Part shown: positions 1 to 9,260 of the stretch, in pieces
How positions within the stretch are numbered: the first letter of the stretch is position 1
Layout of the letters: each line of letters opens with the position of its first letter
NCBI RefSeq assembly: GCF_036567905.1
Contig: NZ_DATCTO010000102.1
Coordinates: 1 to 48,789, forward strand
Direction: 5' to 3'
DNA: 48,789 nt
Source: Candidatus Binatus sp.
Lineage (GTDB): Bacteria; Desulfobacterota; Binatia; Binatales; Binataceae
The notes under the pieces: generated by a model
What the model was told of the DNA's origin: nothing
The model's database searches: none
Seen by the model: the letters and a program-made list of their open reading frames with translations, nothing else
Translations under genes and position numbers: made by a program

Positions 1-2
1 TG

Positions 3-2147
3 CTTGCGCCCGGCGGCCCGATACTCATCCTGGCCGGCGCGGGCTCGGGCAAGACCCGCGCGCTGACCTACCGTATCGCCCACATCCTGGCCGAGCGCAA
101 GGCGTCGCCCGCCGAGATGCTGGCGGTCACATTCACCAACAAGGCGGCCAACGAGATGCGCGAGCGCGTCATATCGCTGCTCGGTGACGGCAACTACGCG
201 CGCATCCCGTGGGTCAGCACCTTTCATTCCGCGTGCGCGCGAATTCTGCGCCAGGAAGGCCACGCGCTCGGCTACGACCGCAATTTTTCGATCCTCGACG
301 AAGGCGATTCGCTGGCCACGATTCGCCAGGTGCTCGGCGACGCCGCGCTGGCCGACTCGCCGCCGCTCGAACTTGCGCGCGCACGAATCGAGCAGGCCAA
401 GAACGAGGCGGTCACGCCCGACGAAATGCAGGCGCGCGCCAAGCCCGGGCGCGAGGCCTCGATCGCGCAGATTTACCGGCTCTACCAGGAGCGGATGCGC
501 GAGATGAACGCGATGGACTTCAGCGATTTGCAATTGCAAACCTGGCTGTTGTTCGAGCGCTTTCCCGAAATCCTCGAGAAATGGCAGCGGCGCGCGGCGC
601 ATTTGCTGGTCGATGAGTACCAGGACACCAATCGCGTCCAGTATTTGATCGTCAAGGCGCTCGCCGCGCGATCGGGAAATCTGTGCGTGGTCGGCGACGA
701 GGATCAATCCATCTACCGCTGGCGCGGCGCCGACATCCGCAACATCCTCGATTTCGAGCGCGACTACCCGGCCGCGCAGATTTTCAAGCTCGAGCAAAAC
801 TACCGCTCGACGAAAACCATCCTTGCCGCGGCGGGCGCCGTCATCCGCAACAACACCGAGCGCAAGGTCAAAAACTTGTGGACCGAAAACGGCGCCGGCG
901 AGCCGGTCACCTGCTTCACCGGCGTCACCGAGCGCGACGAGGCCGACTTTATCGCGCTCGAGATTGCGCGGCTGACAGGCGCGGGCGGATTCAGAGCCGC
1001 CGAGGTCGTGGTTTTCTACCGGGTCAACGCCCAGTCGCGCGCGATCGAAGAGGCTCTTGTGCGGCGGCGAATCCCCTACTACGTCGTGGGCGGCGTGCGC
1101 TTTTACGAGCAGCGCGACGTCAAGGATCTGCTCGCCTACATGCGCGTGATCGCCAATCCAGCCGACGCCGTCAGCCTCGAACGAATGGTCGGCACGCCGC
1201 CGCGCGGAATTGGCGCGAAGTCCTTCGAGGCGATTGCCGAACTGGCCGCGCGCGAGCGTATCCCGGCATTCGAGGCGATGGGCCGGCTCGAGACCTGCTC
1301 CAAGGTCGCGCTCAGAATCGCCAAGCAAGCTGGGATGCTCTATTCGTGGATGCATGATCTCAGCGCGCGCGCGCCCGGCATGAGCGTCCGCGGGATTGTC
1401 GAGGAAGTCGTGGCGCACAGTGGTTTCGAGGCGTACCTCGATACGCTCGACGACGCGCCGGCACGCAAGCAAAATCTCGCCGAGATGCTCTCCGCGGCCA
1501 GCGCCTTCGACGCCGAAAAGTCCGGCGGCGGTTTGTCCGAATTCCTCGAGCGGATCGCACTGGTCAGCGACACCGAGCAGATCGATTCCAGCGGCGGACG
1601 CGCGGCGCTGATGACGCTGCACACCTCCAAGGGCCTCGAATACCCAATCGTGTTTATGGCCGGGATGGAGGAAGGCCTGTTTCCGCATAGCCGCGCGGCC
1701 GGCATCGACGAGGAAGTCGAGGAGGAGCGCCGCCTGTGCTACGTCGGCATGACGCGCGCGCGGCAGTTGCTCTATCTGACCAACACGCTCTCGCGCGAAA
1801 TCTACGGCGTGCGCCAGGAGTCGCGTCAATCGCGATTCTTGCGCGAAGTCGATGGCGCCCTGATTCGGCGTATCGCGCCCGCTCGCGAGACCTCGCCGAT
1901 ACGCCCGCTGTCGCCGCGCGAGTCCTACGTCGATTTCGCTGACAGCCAGTTGCCCGACGACGATCCGGGGCCCGGCGGCGATGGCTTTTCAACCGGCGCG
2001 CGCGTGATCCATCCGACCTTCGGCCGCGGAATCGTTCGCCGGCGCGAGGGGCGCGGCGACGGCGCCAAGGCGTGGGTTAATTTCGAGCGCGGCGGAATCA
2101 AGCTGTTGGTGCTGAAGTTCGCGAACCTGCGGTTGCTTGCGGACTGA
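3..2147 (+). CDS. pcrA: UvrD/PcrA-type ATP-dependent DNA helicase, 5'-truncated by the window edge
   Basis: Superfamily 1A 3'-5' DNA helicase used in excision repair and in removing RecA or stalled complexes. The open frame runs in from the window edge, so the true start lies upstream. Walker A GAGSGKT is at 36-56, before the first ATG of the frame at 117. Further SF1A motifs follow in order: STFHSACARILR, the DExx box VDEYQDTN, GDEDQSIYRWRGA, QNYRS, TLHTSKGLEYPIVF and EERRLCYVGMTRAR. The C-terminal 50 residues (GARVIHPTFGRGIV onwards) match the PcrA/UvrD Tudor-like tail that binds RNA polymerase, which favours PcrA/UvrD over Rep. Only a few N-terminal residues are missing. The next gene follows after about 90 bases on the same strand. 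Confidence 0.95.
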   Translation, partial: LAPGGPILILAGAGSGKTRALTYRIAHILAERKASPAEMLAVTFTNKAANEMRERVISLLGDGNYARIPWVSTFHSACARILRQEGHALGYDRNFSILDEGDSLATIRQVLGDAALADSPPLELARARIEQAKNEAVTPDEMQARAKPGREASIAQIYRLYQERMREMNAMDFSDLQLQTWLLFERFPEILEKWQRRAAHLLVDEYQDTNRVQYLIVKALAARSGNLCVVGDEDQSIYRWRGADIRNILDFERDYPAAQIFKLEQNYRSTKTILAAAGAVIRNNTERKVKNLWTENGAGEPVTCFTGVTERDEADFIALEIARLTGAGGFRAAEVVVFYRVNAQSRAIEEALVRRRIPYYVVGGVRFYEQRDVKDLLAYMRVIANPADAVSLERMVGTPPRGIGAKSFEAIAELAARERIPAFEAMGRLETCSKVALRIAKQAGMLYSWMHDLSARAPGMSVRGIVEEVVAHSGFEAYLDTLDDAPARKQNLAEMLSAASAFDAEKSGGGLSEFLERIALVSDTEQIDSSGGRAALMTLHTSKGLEYPIVFMAGMEEGLFPHSRAAGIDEEVEEERRLCYVGMTRARQLLYLTNTLSREIYGVRQESRQSRFLREVDGALIRRIAPARETSPIRPLSPRESYVDFADSQLPDDDPGPGGDGFSTGARVIHPTFGRGIVRRREGRGDGAKAWVNFERGGIKLLVLKFANLRLLAD

Positions 2148-2236
2148 TCGGGCCGCTATCATTCTACTGAATGCGACCACGCCGCCCCGCATCCGAATCG
2201 TTCGCGCGGATCTTCGTTCGCCTTGCCCGGGAGTTT

Positions 2237-3292
2237 ATGAAGCGCTTCATTGACATCGCGATTCGAATTCTCCCCGCCCTGCTCCTCGTCGCGTTGGTCG
2301 CGATCCCGGCCGCCAATGGCGCGTGGACCGAAGCCGAGTTCGAGCGTCGCCCGCTCTATGCCTACCCGCTTCCCCGCGGCAAGGACGACATCATCGGCAA
2401 TCTCATTACGTACCAGATCCAGAAGGGCGACACGCTGCTCGACGTCGGGCGATGGTTCGGGGTGACGGCCAAGGAAATTTCCAACGCAAATGGCGGAATC
2501 GACTGGTGGGGCCCCCCGGTCGGCAGGCAAATCGTTCTGCCCGACGAGCACATCCTGCCCGATACGCCGCACGTGGGAATCGTGCTGAACATCCCCGAGA
2601 TGCGGTTGTACTATTATTTTCCGTCGCCGACCGGACCGCTCCATCGCAAGGACAAGGTCACGCCCGCCAAGTTCGTCACCGGCAAGAAGCACTCTGCGGG
2701 CGGAGTCAGGCCGTCGGTGGTGTACACGTTCCCGGTCGGGCTGGGACGTTTCGATTGGAAAACGCCGGTCGGAGATTTTACGGTCCGCGGCAAGACCCAC
2801 AACCCGACCTGGGTGGTGCCCGAGGACATCTACGAGGAACATCTCGAGCGTGACGGCGAGGCCGAGCATGTTGTCTCCGGCGACGATCCCGATAATCCGC
2901 TGGGCCATTACCGCATCGAACTGACTCTGCCCCAGTACGCCCTGCATGGCACCAACGTGCCGTGGGGCGTCGGCATGGAAGTCAGCCACGGATGCGTCCG
3001 GCTGTATCCCGAGGACATCGAGCGCCTGTTCAACAAGGTGAAAATCGGCACGCCCGGGAGGTTCGTCTATCAGCCGGTGAAGTTTGGATGGCGCGGCGAC
3101 TCGCTCTACGTCGAGGTCCACGACGATCTCTACGGCCGTTACGCGGGCCTGTGGGCGTACGCGCAGAAGGAAGCCGACCGGCTGGGAATTACCGACCAGG
3201 TCGATATGCAGAAGCTCGAAAAAGCTGTCGAGCAGAAAAGCGGCGTCCCGACCTACGTGATGCCGGGACCGGTCCCCGGCAGCGCCAGCTAG
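2237..3292 (+). CDS. LysM and YkuD-domain L,D-transpeptidase, exported
   Basis: Periplasmic enzyme of the ErfK/YbiS/YcfS family. Such enzymes form 3-3 peptidoglycan cross-links or attach proteins to peptidoglycan. The 351-residue product has an N-terminal signal sequence (MKRF then a hydrophobic run, cleavage near AANGA), a LysM module from about residue 58 to 102 (YQIQKGDTLLDVGRWFGV) and a YkuD domain. The catalytic region is intact: His237 in HGTN, then SHGCVRL with His251 and Cys253. I chose the ATG at 2237 over an in-frame ATG at 2171 because it follows a GGGAG ribosome site and starts exactly at the signal peptide. Its stop codon overlaps the stop of the convergent neighbour. Substrate is unknown. 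Confidence 0.92.
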   Translation: MKRFIDIAIRILPALLLVALVAIPAANGAWTEAEFERRPLYAYPLPRGKDDIIGNLITYQIQKGDTLLDVGRWFGVTAKEISNANGGIDWWGPPVGRQIVLPDEHILPDTPHVGIVLNIPEMRLYYYFPSPTGPLHRKDKVTPAKFVTGKKHSAGGVRPSVVYTFPVGLGRFDWKTPVGDFTVRGKTHNPTWVVPEDIYEEHLERDGEAEHVVSGDDPDNPLGHYRIELTLPQYALHGTNVPWGVGMEVSHGCVRLYPEDIERLFNKVKIGTPGRFVYQPVKFGWRGDSLYVEVHDDLYGRYAGLWAYAQKEADRLGITDQVDMQKLEKAVEQKSGVPTYVMPGPVPGSAS

Positions 3293-4965
3293 TTGCGCGG
3301 CGCCGGGGCGGCTGTTGGCGCGCCCGGTGAATTGCTGCCGTTGCCCGCCGCGGCGCGCTTTTTCACCAGGTAAAAGTAGCGATGGCCCAGGCCGAACGGC
3401 CCCGGCCATTTAAGCCGCCGCACGAACTGCGTGCCGGCGACAGGCCCGCTCGCAATCGTGTATTCATCCACTTTCGCCGACGTGATCATCGGGATTCCAG
3501 CTTCGAGCTGCATCGTTTCGATCCCATGCCTGGGATAGCGATAGAGGTCTTCGCCGTTGAGCGCGTAGCCGGCATCGATCGCCGAGCGCACAACTCCCTC
3601 GCGTTCCAGTTGGTTGCGCGTTGCGAGGATTACCTGCATCCCGCGCTGATAGGCATACGTTCCGCCGAGCGACATCAGGCCCATCGCGAGCGTCATCGCC
3701 AATCCTGCCGCCTTGACCATCCTGCTTCGAGGCAGCGGTGCAAGCGCCAGCACGATTGCGCCGGCCGGGACCATCACCAGGTAGTAGCGGTCGTTGTAAA
3801 ACCACAGCGGGATAGTCGCCGTCCAATAAATTATCGCGGCAATCACAATCGCAGCAGCCGCCCGTGAAAGGGTTCTGAAGATTTCCGCGAACGCGGCGAT
3901 AAATCCGGCCGCGCCAAAACTTGCCAGCGTCAAGAACGCGTATTGCCAGTCTCCATCCCACGAAAAACGATTCAAATCCCCGCGCAGTATGAGCACGTTG
4001 CGCCACCCGCCGAAACAACTGCACTCCGGCGTCACGGGCAACCGATTGTCCATCCACATCAGGATCAGCGCGGCAGCGAAGATTCCAGCGCCGCCCAACG
4101 CCACCCGGCGCCATCGCGGCATCGCCAACTGTAGAATCGCAAGCGGAGACAGCACCATGCCCAGGTAAAGGACCGGACCGAGCACGCCCGCGCGGAGGTA
4201 GTTGGCCAGCGGCACAAGGAAAATGTAGTGGAAGCGATTTTCCTCAAGCTGCAGGTCCCATGGCTTCGGACCCAGCACCGTCAGCCAGATCCACAGCAAC
4301 GTGCAGACCGCCAGCGCCGCGCCGAACGGCGCGAGCATCCCAAGCCATCGCGCGCGATTCAAACGACGCGTTCCGGTACGCCAGGCATTGTAATTGTAAA
4401 GCAGGACGGCGCCGGCGCACCCAGCTATCGCCATCGCACCGAACGGCCGAATCAGGAAAGCGATCACCGCCAGCGCCGCCGCTATCCACAGCCACAAATG
4501 CTCGCGCCGTCCGCCGGCGTTGGCGAAGGCCAGATGCGCCGCGACCAGCATCGTCAGGAACGGAATCTCGGTCATGAACGAAAAACTCAGGAAGGTGAAA
4601 CAAGGATTGCAGATCAGCAGCCCGGTCGCCGCCAGCGCCTGCCATCGCGACGCTCCGCATTTGATCGCGAGCGCATGGAACATCACGCCGCACAGCACCG
4701 CCAGCGTCACTACCGAGATTTCCAGCGACACCGAGTCGGCGCCGAACGCGCGCGACCAGGCGGCGCCGTAGATCACCTGCGCGATCGGCATCGCCTGCGT
4801 GAAGCCGGCAAACCTGATCTCGCCGGTGCGCAGAAAACGGCGCACGGCGGAGCCGTACAGCCAGCTATCCACCACCGGCGCGTCGGTCAGCGGATGCAAT
4901 ATCGCCAGCGCGAACACGTACCATCCAACCACCGCCGCAGCCGCGGCCCATCCTGCGCGCCTCAT
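3289..4965 (-). CDS. Polytopic membrane glycosyltransferase, GT-C fold (ArnT/GT39-like)
   Basis: The 558-residue protein has about ten or more hydrophobic segments and a short soluble tail ending in an Ala/Pro-rich stretch. The first extracytoplasmic loop carries acidic residues (PVVDSWLYGSAVRRFLRTGEI), and a later loop reads SFSFMTEIPF. Both are typical of GT-C enzymes such as ArnT and PMT that use polyprenyl-phosphate sugars and act on the periplasmic face. The gene is divergent from an ArnB-like aminotransferase and a UDP-glucuronate decarboxylase, so an amino-sugar or pentose donor is an attractive guess. Family assignment rests on topology and short motifs only, so GT39, GT83 or a DUF-type relative are all possible. 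Confidence 0.65.
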   Translation of the reverse strand: MRRAGWAAAAAVVGWYVFALAILHPLTDAPVVDSWLYGSAVRRFLRTGEIRFAGFTQAMPIAQVIYGAAWSRAFGADSVSLEISVVTLAVLCGVMFHALAIKCGASRWQALAATGLLICNPCFTFLSFSFMTEIPFLTMLVAAHLAFANAGGRREHLWLWIAAALAVIAFLIRPFGAMAIAGCAGAVLLYNYNAWRTGTRRLNRARWLGMLAPFGAALAVCTLLWIWLTVLGPKPWDLQLEENRFHYIFLVPLANYLRAGVLGPVLYLGMVLSPLAILQLAMPRWRRVALGGAGIFAAALILMWMDNRLPVTPECSCFGGWRNVLILRGDLNRFSWDGDWQYAFLTLASFGAAGFIAAFAEIFRTLSRAAAAIVIAAIIYWTATIPLWFYNDRYYLVMVPAGAIVLALAPLPRSRMVKAAGLAMTLAMGLMSLGGTYAYQRGMQVILATRNQLEREGVVRSAIDAGYALNGEDLYRYPRHGIETMQLEAGIPMITSAKVDEYTIASGPVAGTQFVRRLKWPGPFGLGHRYFYLVKKRAAAGNGSNSPGAPTAAPAPRN

Positions 4966-4976
4966 CGAGTTCCGCC

Positions 4977-5006
4977 TTGCTCCGCTTTTGACCTATCCCT
5001 TATACT
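4977..5006 (+). promoter_or_regulatory. Candidate sigma-70 promoter for the sugar genes
   Basis: A TATACT -10 hexamer at 5001-5006 lies 18 bases after a weak TTGCTC -35 at 4977-4982, about 54 bases before the aminotransferase ATG. The region is a local AT-rich dip between two divergent genes. The -35 is poor, so this is a tentative call from pattern only. Confidence 0.25.
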
Positions 5007-5059
5007 CCAAAACTGACTCGACCAACGGGACCGCGCCGATTTCAACCGAATCACACACC

Positions 5060-6241
5060 ATGCGACAAGTAGCATTTCATCGTCCGTCTATCGGACCCGA
5101 CGAGGAGCGCGAGGTTCTCGACACGCTGCGCTCGGGATGGATCACCACCGGACCCAAGGCCAAGCGCTTCGAGCAGGAATTTGCCGGCTACGTGGGCGCG
5201 AAGCACGCGCTGGCCGTTTCGCATTGCACCGGCGCGCTTCATCTTTCGCTATGGGCGCTCGGCATCGGTCCGGGCGACGAGGTCATCACCACGCCGTTCA
5301 CCTTCACCGCGACCGCCGAGATTCTCGGCTACCTCGGCGCGCGGCCGGTGTTCGTTGACGTCGATCCCGGCACCTTCAACATCAACCCGGCGCGCATCGA
5401 GGAGGCGCTCGAGAGCGGCGCCAACAAACGGGTCCGCGCGATCCTGCCGGTGCACTTCGCCGGCCAGGCATGCGACATGGATCGGATCCTCAAAATCGCG
5501 CGCAACTACAATTTGAAAATTGTCGAGGATGCGGCGCACGCGGCCGGCTCCGCGCGCCACATGGACGGGCGCGGGATGGCGAAGGTCGGCACCATCGGTG
5601 ACCTCACCTGTTTCAGTTTCTACGCGACCAAGAATTTCACCACCGCCGAGGGCGGCATGATCACCACCGCCGACGACGCGCTGGCCGAAAAAATCGCGGT
5701 CGCCAGCCTGCACGGGATGAACAAGGACGCGTGGAAGCGCTACGACAAGAGCGGCTCGTGGTACTACGAAATCCACGACATGGGTTTCAAGTACAACCTG
5801 TCCGACGTGCACGCCGCGATCGGATTGGCCCAGATCAGGCGCGCGGGAGACTTCATGCGCCGCCGTGGCGAGATCGCGCGCGCCTACAACGAGGCGTTTC
5901 GCGCCGACGACGCGCTGCAGACCGCCTACTCCGAGCCGGGGATCGAGCACGCCTGGCATCTCTACGTGCTGCGCATCCGGCCCGAGCGGCTCAAGCTCGG
6001 CCGCAATCAGTTCGTCGAGATACTGCGCGAGCGCGGCGTGGGATGCTCCGTGCACTGCATCCCGCTGCACACGATGCACTACTATCAGCGCAACTACGGC
6101 TATCGCAACGGCGATTTTCCGGTCGCCGAAGGCATCTTCAGCCGCTGCCTGTCGCTTCCCATCTACGCCTCGATGAGCGACGAAGATGTCGGCTACGTAA
6201 TCGAAACCGTTCTCGCCATCGCCCGCGAAAACCGCCGCTGA
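5060..6241 (+). CDS. DegT/DnrJ/EryC1 (ArnB-like) sugar aminotransferase
   Basis: PLP-dependent fold-I aminotransferase that converts a 4-keto (or 3-keto) nucleotide sugar into an amino sugar. The 393 residues start RQVAFHRPSIGPDEEREV and SGWITTGPKAKRFE, close to E. coli ArnB. PLP contacts are clear: VSHCTGALHLSLWAL, VEDAAHAAG and the Schiff-base Lys191 in FYATKNFTTAEGG. I set the start at 5060; the longer frame from 4799 runs into the divergent gene on the other strand. The UDP-glucuronate decarboxylase gene follows after 15 bases, so the two are almost certainly co-transcribed. In the Arn pathway the same pair of activities makes UDP-Ara4N, but ArnA-formyltransferase, ArnC and ArnD are not in this window, so the actual product is open. 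Confidence 0.9.
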   Translation: MRQVAFHRPSIGPDEEREVLDTLRSGWITTGPKAKRFEQEFAGYVGAKHALAVSHCTGALHLSLWALGIGPGDEVITTPFTFTATAEILGYLGARPVFVDVDPGTFNINPARIEEALESGANKRVRAILPVHFAGQACDMDRILKIARNYNLKIVEDAAHAAGSARHMDGRGMAKVGTIGDLTCFSFYATKNFTTAEGGMITTADDALAEKIAVASLHGMNKDAWKRYDKSGSWYYEIHDMGFKYNLSDVHAAIGLAQIRRAGDFMRRRGEIARAYNEAFRADDALQTAYSEPGIEHAWHLYVLRIRPERLKLGRNQFVEILRERGVGCSVHCIPLHTMHYYQRNYGYRNGDFPVAEGIFSRCLSLPIYASMSDEDVGYVIETVLAIARENRR

Positions 6242-6256
6242 CCCGGGAGAACAACT

Positions 6257-7198
6257 GTGCGAGCATTGGTAACCGGCGGCGCGGGATTCCTCGGCTCCCA
6301 TCTATGCGAGCGCTTGCTCAAAGACGGCCACGAGGTGATCTGCCTCGACAACTTCTTCAGCGGCAAGCGCGCCAACATCATTCACCTGCTCGGCAACCGG
6401 AATTTCGAATTCATCCGCCACGACGTCGTCGAGCCAATCCTGCTCGAGGTCGATCGCATCTTCAGCCTCGCCTGCCCCGCTTCGCCCGTGCACTACCAGT
6501 ACAACCCGGTCAAGACCATCAAGACCAGCGTGATGGGCACCATCAACATGCTCGGCCTTGCCAAGCGCGTGCACGCGCGCATCCTGCTCAGCTCGACCAG
6601 CGAGGTTTATGGCGACCCCGAGGAGCATCCGCAAACCGAGTCGTACTGGGGCCACGTCAACCCGATCGGGGTGCGCTCCTGCTACGACGAGGGCAAGCGG
6701 GTGGCCGAATGCCTGATGATGGACTATCACCGGCAGAACAACGTGGACACCCGCATCGTGCGGATCTTCAACACTTACGGCCCGCGGATGGCGATCAACG
6801 ACGGCCGCGTGGTTTCCAACTTCTGCGTGGCCGCGCTGCGCGGCGAGGATCTCGAGATTTACGGCGACGGCGCTTCCACCCGCTCGTTCGCCTACGTTGA
6901 CGATATCATCGACGCGCTCGTGCGCATGATGAATCAGGACTCTCACATCGGCCCGATCAATGTCGGCAACCCCGACGAATTCACAATCGCGGAACTGGCC
7001 GAACTCGCCATCGAACTCTCATCCAGCTCCTCGAAAGTGATCCTCAAGCCGCCCCGCGCCGACGATCCCGTCCGCCGCAAGCCGAACATCGAGCTCGCGA
7101 AAAAGGTGCTCGGCTGGCAGCCGCATATCGCACTTCGGCCCGGCCTGGAAAAAACAATCCATCACTTCCGCGAAGTCCTGGACCTCCCGCGCAAATAG
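6257..7198 (+). CDS. uxs: UDP-glucuronate decarboxylase (UDP-xylose synthase type), extended SDR
   Basis: NAD-dependent extended short-chain dehydrogenase that oxidises and decarboxylates UDP-glucuronate to UDP-4-keto-pentose and normally reduces it to UDP-xylose. The 313 residues open with the Rossmann motif [12 protein letters not shown]. Family-specific blocks follow: [36 protein letters not shown] and [14 protein letters not shown], which contains the catalytic Tyr143 and Lys147. The start is GTG at 6257 behind a GGGAGA ribosome site. It sits directly after the ArnB-like aminotransferase, which could draw off the 4-keto intermediate before reduction. Assignment to UXS rather than a generic epimerase is strong because of the ACPASP and YWGHVNPIG blocks. 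Confidence 0.9.
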   Translation: MRALVTGGAGFLGSHLCERLLKDGHEVICLDNFFSGKRANIIHLLGNRNFEFIRHDVVEPILLEVDRIFSLACPASPVHYQYNPVKTIKTSVMGTINMLGLAKRVHARILLSSTSEVYGDPEEHPQTESYWGHVNPIGVRSCYDEGKRVAECLMMDYHRQNNVDTRIVRIFNTYGPRMAINDGRVVSNFCVAALRGEDLEIYGDGASTRSFAYVDDIIDALVRMMNQDSHIGPINVGNPDEFTIAELAELAIELSSSSSKVILKPPRADDPVRRKPNIELAKKVLGWQPHIALRPGLEKTIHHFREVLDLPRK

Positions 7199-7291
7199 CG
7201 TTCGCGGGCGCGCGCGCCGCACCGCTTGCGATTCGTGCCATCCGGCGACAAGATAAGTTTAAGTCCTGTCTGCGCGAATCAGCGCCGCACC

Positions 7292-7570
7292 ATGAATAGA
7301 AGGATTTCGCGAGCCGCATTCCCCCTGCTCTTGTCGATCGCGATCGCCTCGTGCTCCGCGACGCCGCCGCCTGCTCCTGCTGGGCCTGCACAGGTGGTGT
7401 ATATGCCGCCCGCTGATGCGCCGCCGCCTGACGAATGGAATCTATTTCCCGATCCGACGACCGGCCGGGTTGACGTGTACCACGAGGGCGACTACGTCGG
7501 CGCGATCACCGGCGACGAGCCCGCCGACCCGGACCCGCCGATCCCGCATCCCGTCGCGCCCGCGAATTGA
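7292..7570 (+). CDS. Small proline-rich lipoprotein of unknown function
   Basis: A 92-residue protein with an N-terminal basic region (MNRRISRAAF), a hydrophobic run and a lipobox-like IASC, so it is probably a lipoprotein. The mature part is rich in Pro and Asp/Glu (PPPAPAGPAQ, then VYMPPADAPPPDEW) and has no recognisable domain. An in-frame ATG at 7226 would bury the signal sequence behind 22 residues, so the ATG at 7292 is preferred. It converges on the acyl-CoA dehydrogenase gene. I do not recognise a family. Confidence 0.6.
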   Translation: MNRRISRAAFPLLLSIAIASCSATPPPAPAGPAQVVYMPPADAPPPDEWNLFPDPTTGRVDVYHEGDYVGAITGDEPADPDPPIPHPVAPAN

Positions 7571-7585
7571 CCGCGCGCGCCGCGC

Positions 7586-8728
7586 TCAGTCCTTGAGCAG
7601 GTTGCGCGCGATCACGACGCGCTGGATCTGCGAGGTGCCCTCATAGATCTGCAGCAGCTTCGCGTCGCGCATCAGCTTCTCCACCGGATAATCCTTCATG
7701 TAGCCGTAGCCGCCGAAAATCTGCACGGCGTCGGTCGTGATCCGCATCGTCGCGTCGGCGCTGAAGGCCTTCGCGTAGGCCGAAATCGTGTTGGCGCCGT
7801 GGCCGCGATCGACCAGCCAGGCCGCCTTGTAGGTCAGCAGCCGCATCGCTTCGATTTCGATCGCCATGTCGGCCAGCATGAACTGAATCGCCTGAAAGTT
7901 TGCGATCGGCTGCCCAAACGCGCTGCGTTGCTTCGAGTACTTGAGGCATTCGTCGAGCGCGCGCTGCGCAATTCCAATCGCGATCGCGCCAATCTCGGGC
8001 CGGCTGTGATCGAAGGTCGCCATCGCGTACTTGAAACCCTCGCCCTCGCGTCCGACCAGCGCGCTGGCGGGTATTCGCACGTCCTCGAAAAATATTTCGC
8101 CGGTGTCGGCGGCGCGTTGCCCGAGTTTCCCGTGCATCCGATTGCGCGTGATTCCCGCCACGCTCGACGGAAACACGAAGCACGAGATGCCCTTGTGCTT
8201 GAGCCGCTTGTCCGAGGTGGCAAACGTGACGTACCAGTCCGCGCGCGAGCCATTGGAGATGAAATGCTTGGTGCCGTTGAGGATGAACTCGTCGCCCTCG
8301 CGCCGGTACGCCGTACTCATCGCGGCAACATCCGATCCCGCGCCCGGTTCGGTGATCGCGAACGCGCAAAACGTCAGCTTCTTCACCAACTGCCCCAGGT
8401 AGGTCCGTTTCTGCTCGTCGCTGCCGGCGATTAGAATCGGCAGCGTCGCGAGGTCGTTGGCTCCCACCGCGTTCGAGATTCCCGAGCATCCGTAATTCAG
8501 CTCCTCGACGATCAGGCTCGTGTCGAGCACGCCGAGTCCCGGTCCGCCCAGCTCCTTGGGCACTCCAAAGTTCATCAGCCCCGCCGCGAACGCTTTCTCG
8601 CACACGTCCACCGGAAAAATTTCCTTCTCGTCGTATTCGCGCGCGCGAGGAATTATTTCCTGTTCGGCAAACCTGTGCGCCAGCTCCTTCAGTTCGCGCT
8701 GTTCGTCGGTCAAATCGAAACCAAGCAT
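7586..8728 (-). CDS. Acyl-CoA dehydrogenase
   Basis: FAD flavoenzyme that introduces the alpha-beta double bond into acyl-CoA thioesters during fatty-acid or branched-chain catabolism. At 380 residues it has the normal family length. Visible signatures are the N-terminal helical domain, CAFAITEPGAGSD, the C-terminal QIFGGYGYMKDYPVEKLMRD block and the catalytic base Glu in IYEGTSQIQR, as in medium- and short-chain enzymes. The frame can also open at a GTG at 8743, but that codon forms part of the GTGGAG ribosome site 9 bases upstream of the ATG at 8728, so I take the ATG. Chain length cannot be read from sequence. No electron-transfer flavoprotein gene is nearby. Confidence 0.93.
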   Translation of the reverse strand: MLGFDLTDEQRELKELAHRFAEQEIIPRAREYDEKEIFPVDVCEKAFAAGLMNFGVPKELGGPGLGVLDTSLIVEELNYGCSGISNAVGANDLATLPILIAGSDEQKRTYLGQLVKKLTFCAFAITEPGAGSDVAAMSTAYRREGDEFILNGTKHFISNGSRADWYVTFATSDKRLKHKGISCFVFPSSVAGITRNRMHGKLGQRAADTGEIFFEDVRIPASALVGREGEGFKYAMATFDHSRPEIGAIAIGIAQRALDECLKYSKQRSAFGQPIANFQAIQFMLADMAIEIEAMRLLTYKAAWLVDRGHGANTISAYAKAFSADATMRITTDAVQIFGGYGYMKDYPVEKLMRDAKLLQIYEGTSQIQRVVIARNLLKD

Positions 8729-8909
8729 CTTATTATTCTCCACGATCCCGGCAGTGATCGATCATCGCGTCGCCGCAATTGGCTTTTAACCGTTAACCGA
8801 CCGCGCGCTGCGAGGAAAGAGCCGCCGCGCCGCGCATCGATTCGCCTTGAAAAACAGCGCGCGTCCGAATACGACGGTAGTTGAATTCGATCGCTCAAGG
8901 AGACCCACG

Positions 8910-9209
8910 ATGCCGATTACTGTGATTGCGAAACTTAAAGTGAAGCCCGGCAGCGAAGCCGCGTTCGAAGCCGCGGGCAAGGAAATGATCGCGACGGTGA
9001 AAACCTCCGAGCCCGGCACCCTCGCCTACGTCCTGCACAAGAACACCAAGGACCCGACCGAATTCACCTACTACGAGGTTTACCAGGATCAGGCTGCGCT
9101 CGATTCCCACGGCAAGACCGATCACATGAAGGCATTCGGCGGAAAAATCGGCGGCCTGCTCGCCGGACGTCCCGAGATTGCGGTGCTTCAGGAAGTCGCG
9201 CGCAAATAG
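8910..9209 (+). CDS. Antibiotic biosynthesis monooxygenase (ABM/YgiN-like) domain protein
   Basis: A 99-residue single-domain protein of the dimeric alpha/beta-barrel ABM fold, found in quinol monooxygenases (YgiN), heme-degrading enzymes and many stress proteins. Typical stretches are MPITVIAKLKVKPGSEAAFE, EPGTLAYVLHKNTKDP and FTYYEVYQDQAALDSH followed by HMKAF. The ATG at 8910 lies 7 bases after a perfect AAGGAG, which rules out the longer frame opening at 8847. It stands alone between divergently and co-oriented genes. Substrate is not predictable from sequence. Confidence 0.85.
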   Translation: MPITVIAKLKVKPGSEAAFEAAGKEMIATVKTSEPGTLAYVLHKNTKDPTEFTYYEVYQDQAALDSHGKTDHMKAFGGKIGGLLAGRPEIAVLQEVARK

Positions 9210-9260
9210 CGCCGCGGCCGCCGGGCGCAAGCGAGGCAGGTGAGGATGCGATATTTTAGT

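Noticed and set aside
2159..3409. A 416-residue minus-strand frame opposite the L,D-transpeptidase
   Set aside because: Shadow of a gene with clear catalytic motifs.
4988..5006. TTGACC next to TATACT as a promoter
   Set aside because: The gap is only 7 bases, far too short for sigma-70. A weak TTGCTC at the right distance was listed instead.
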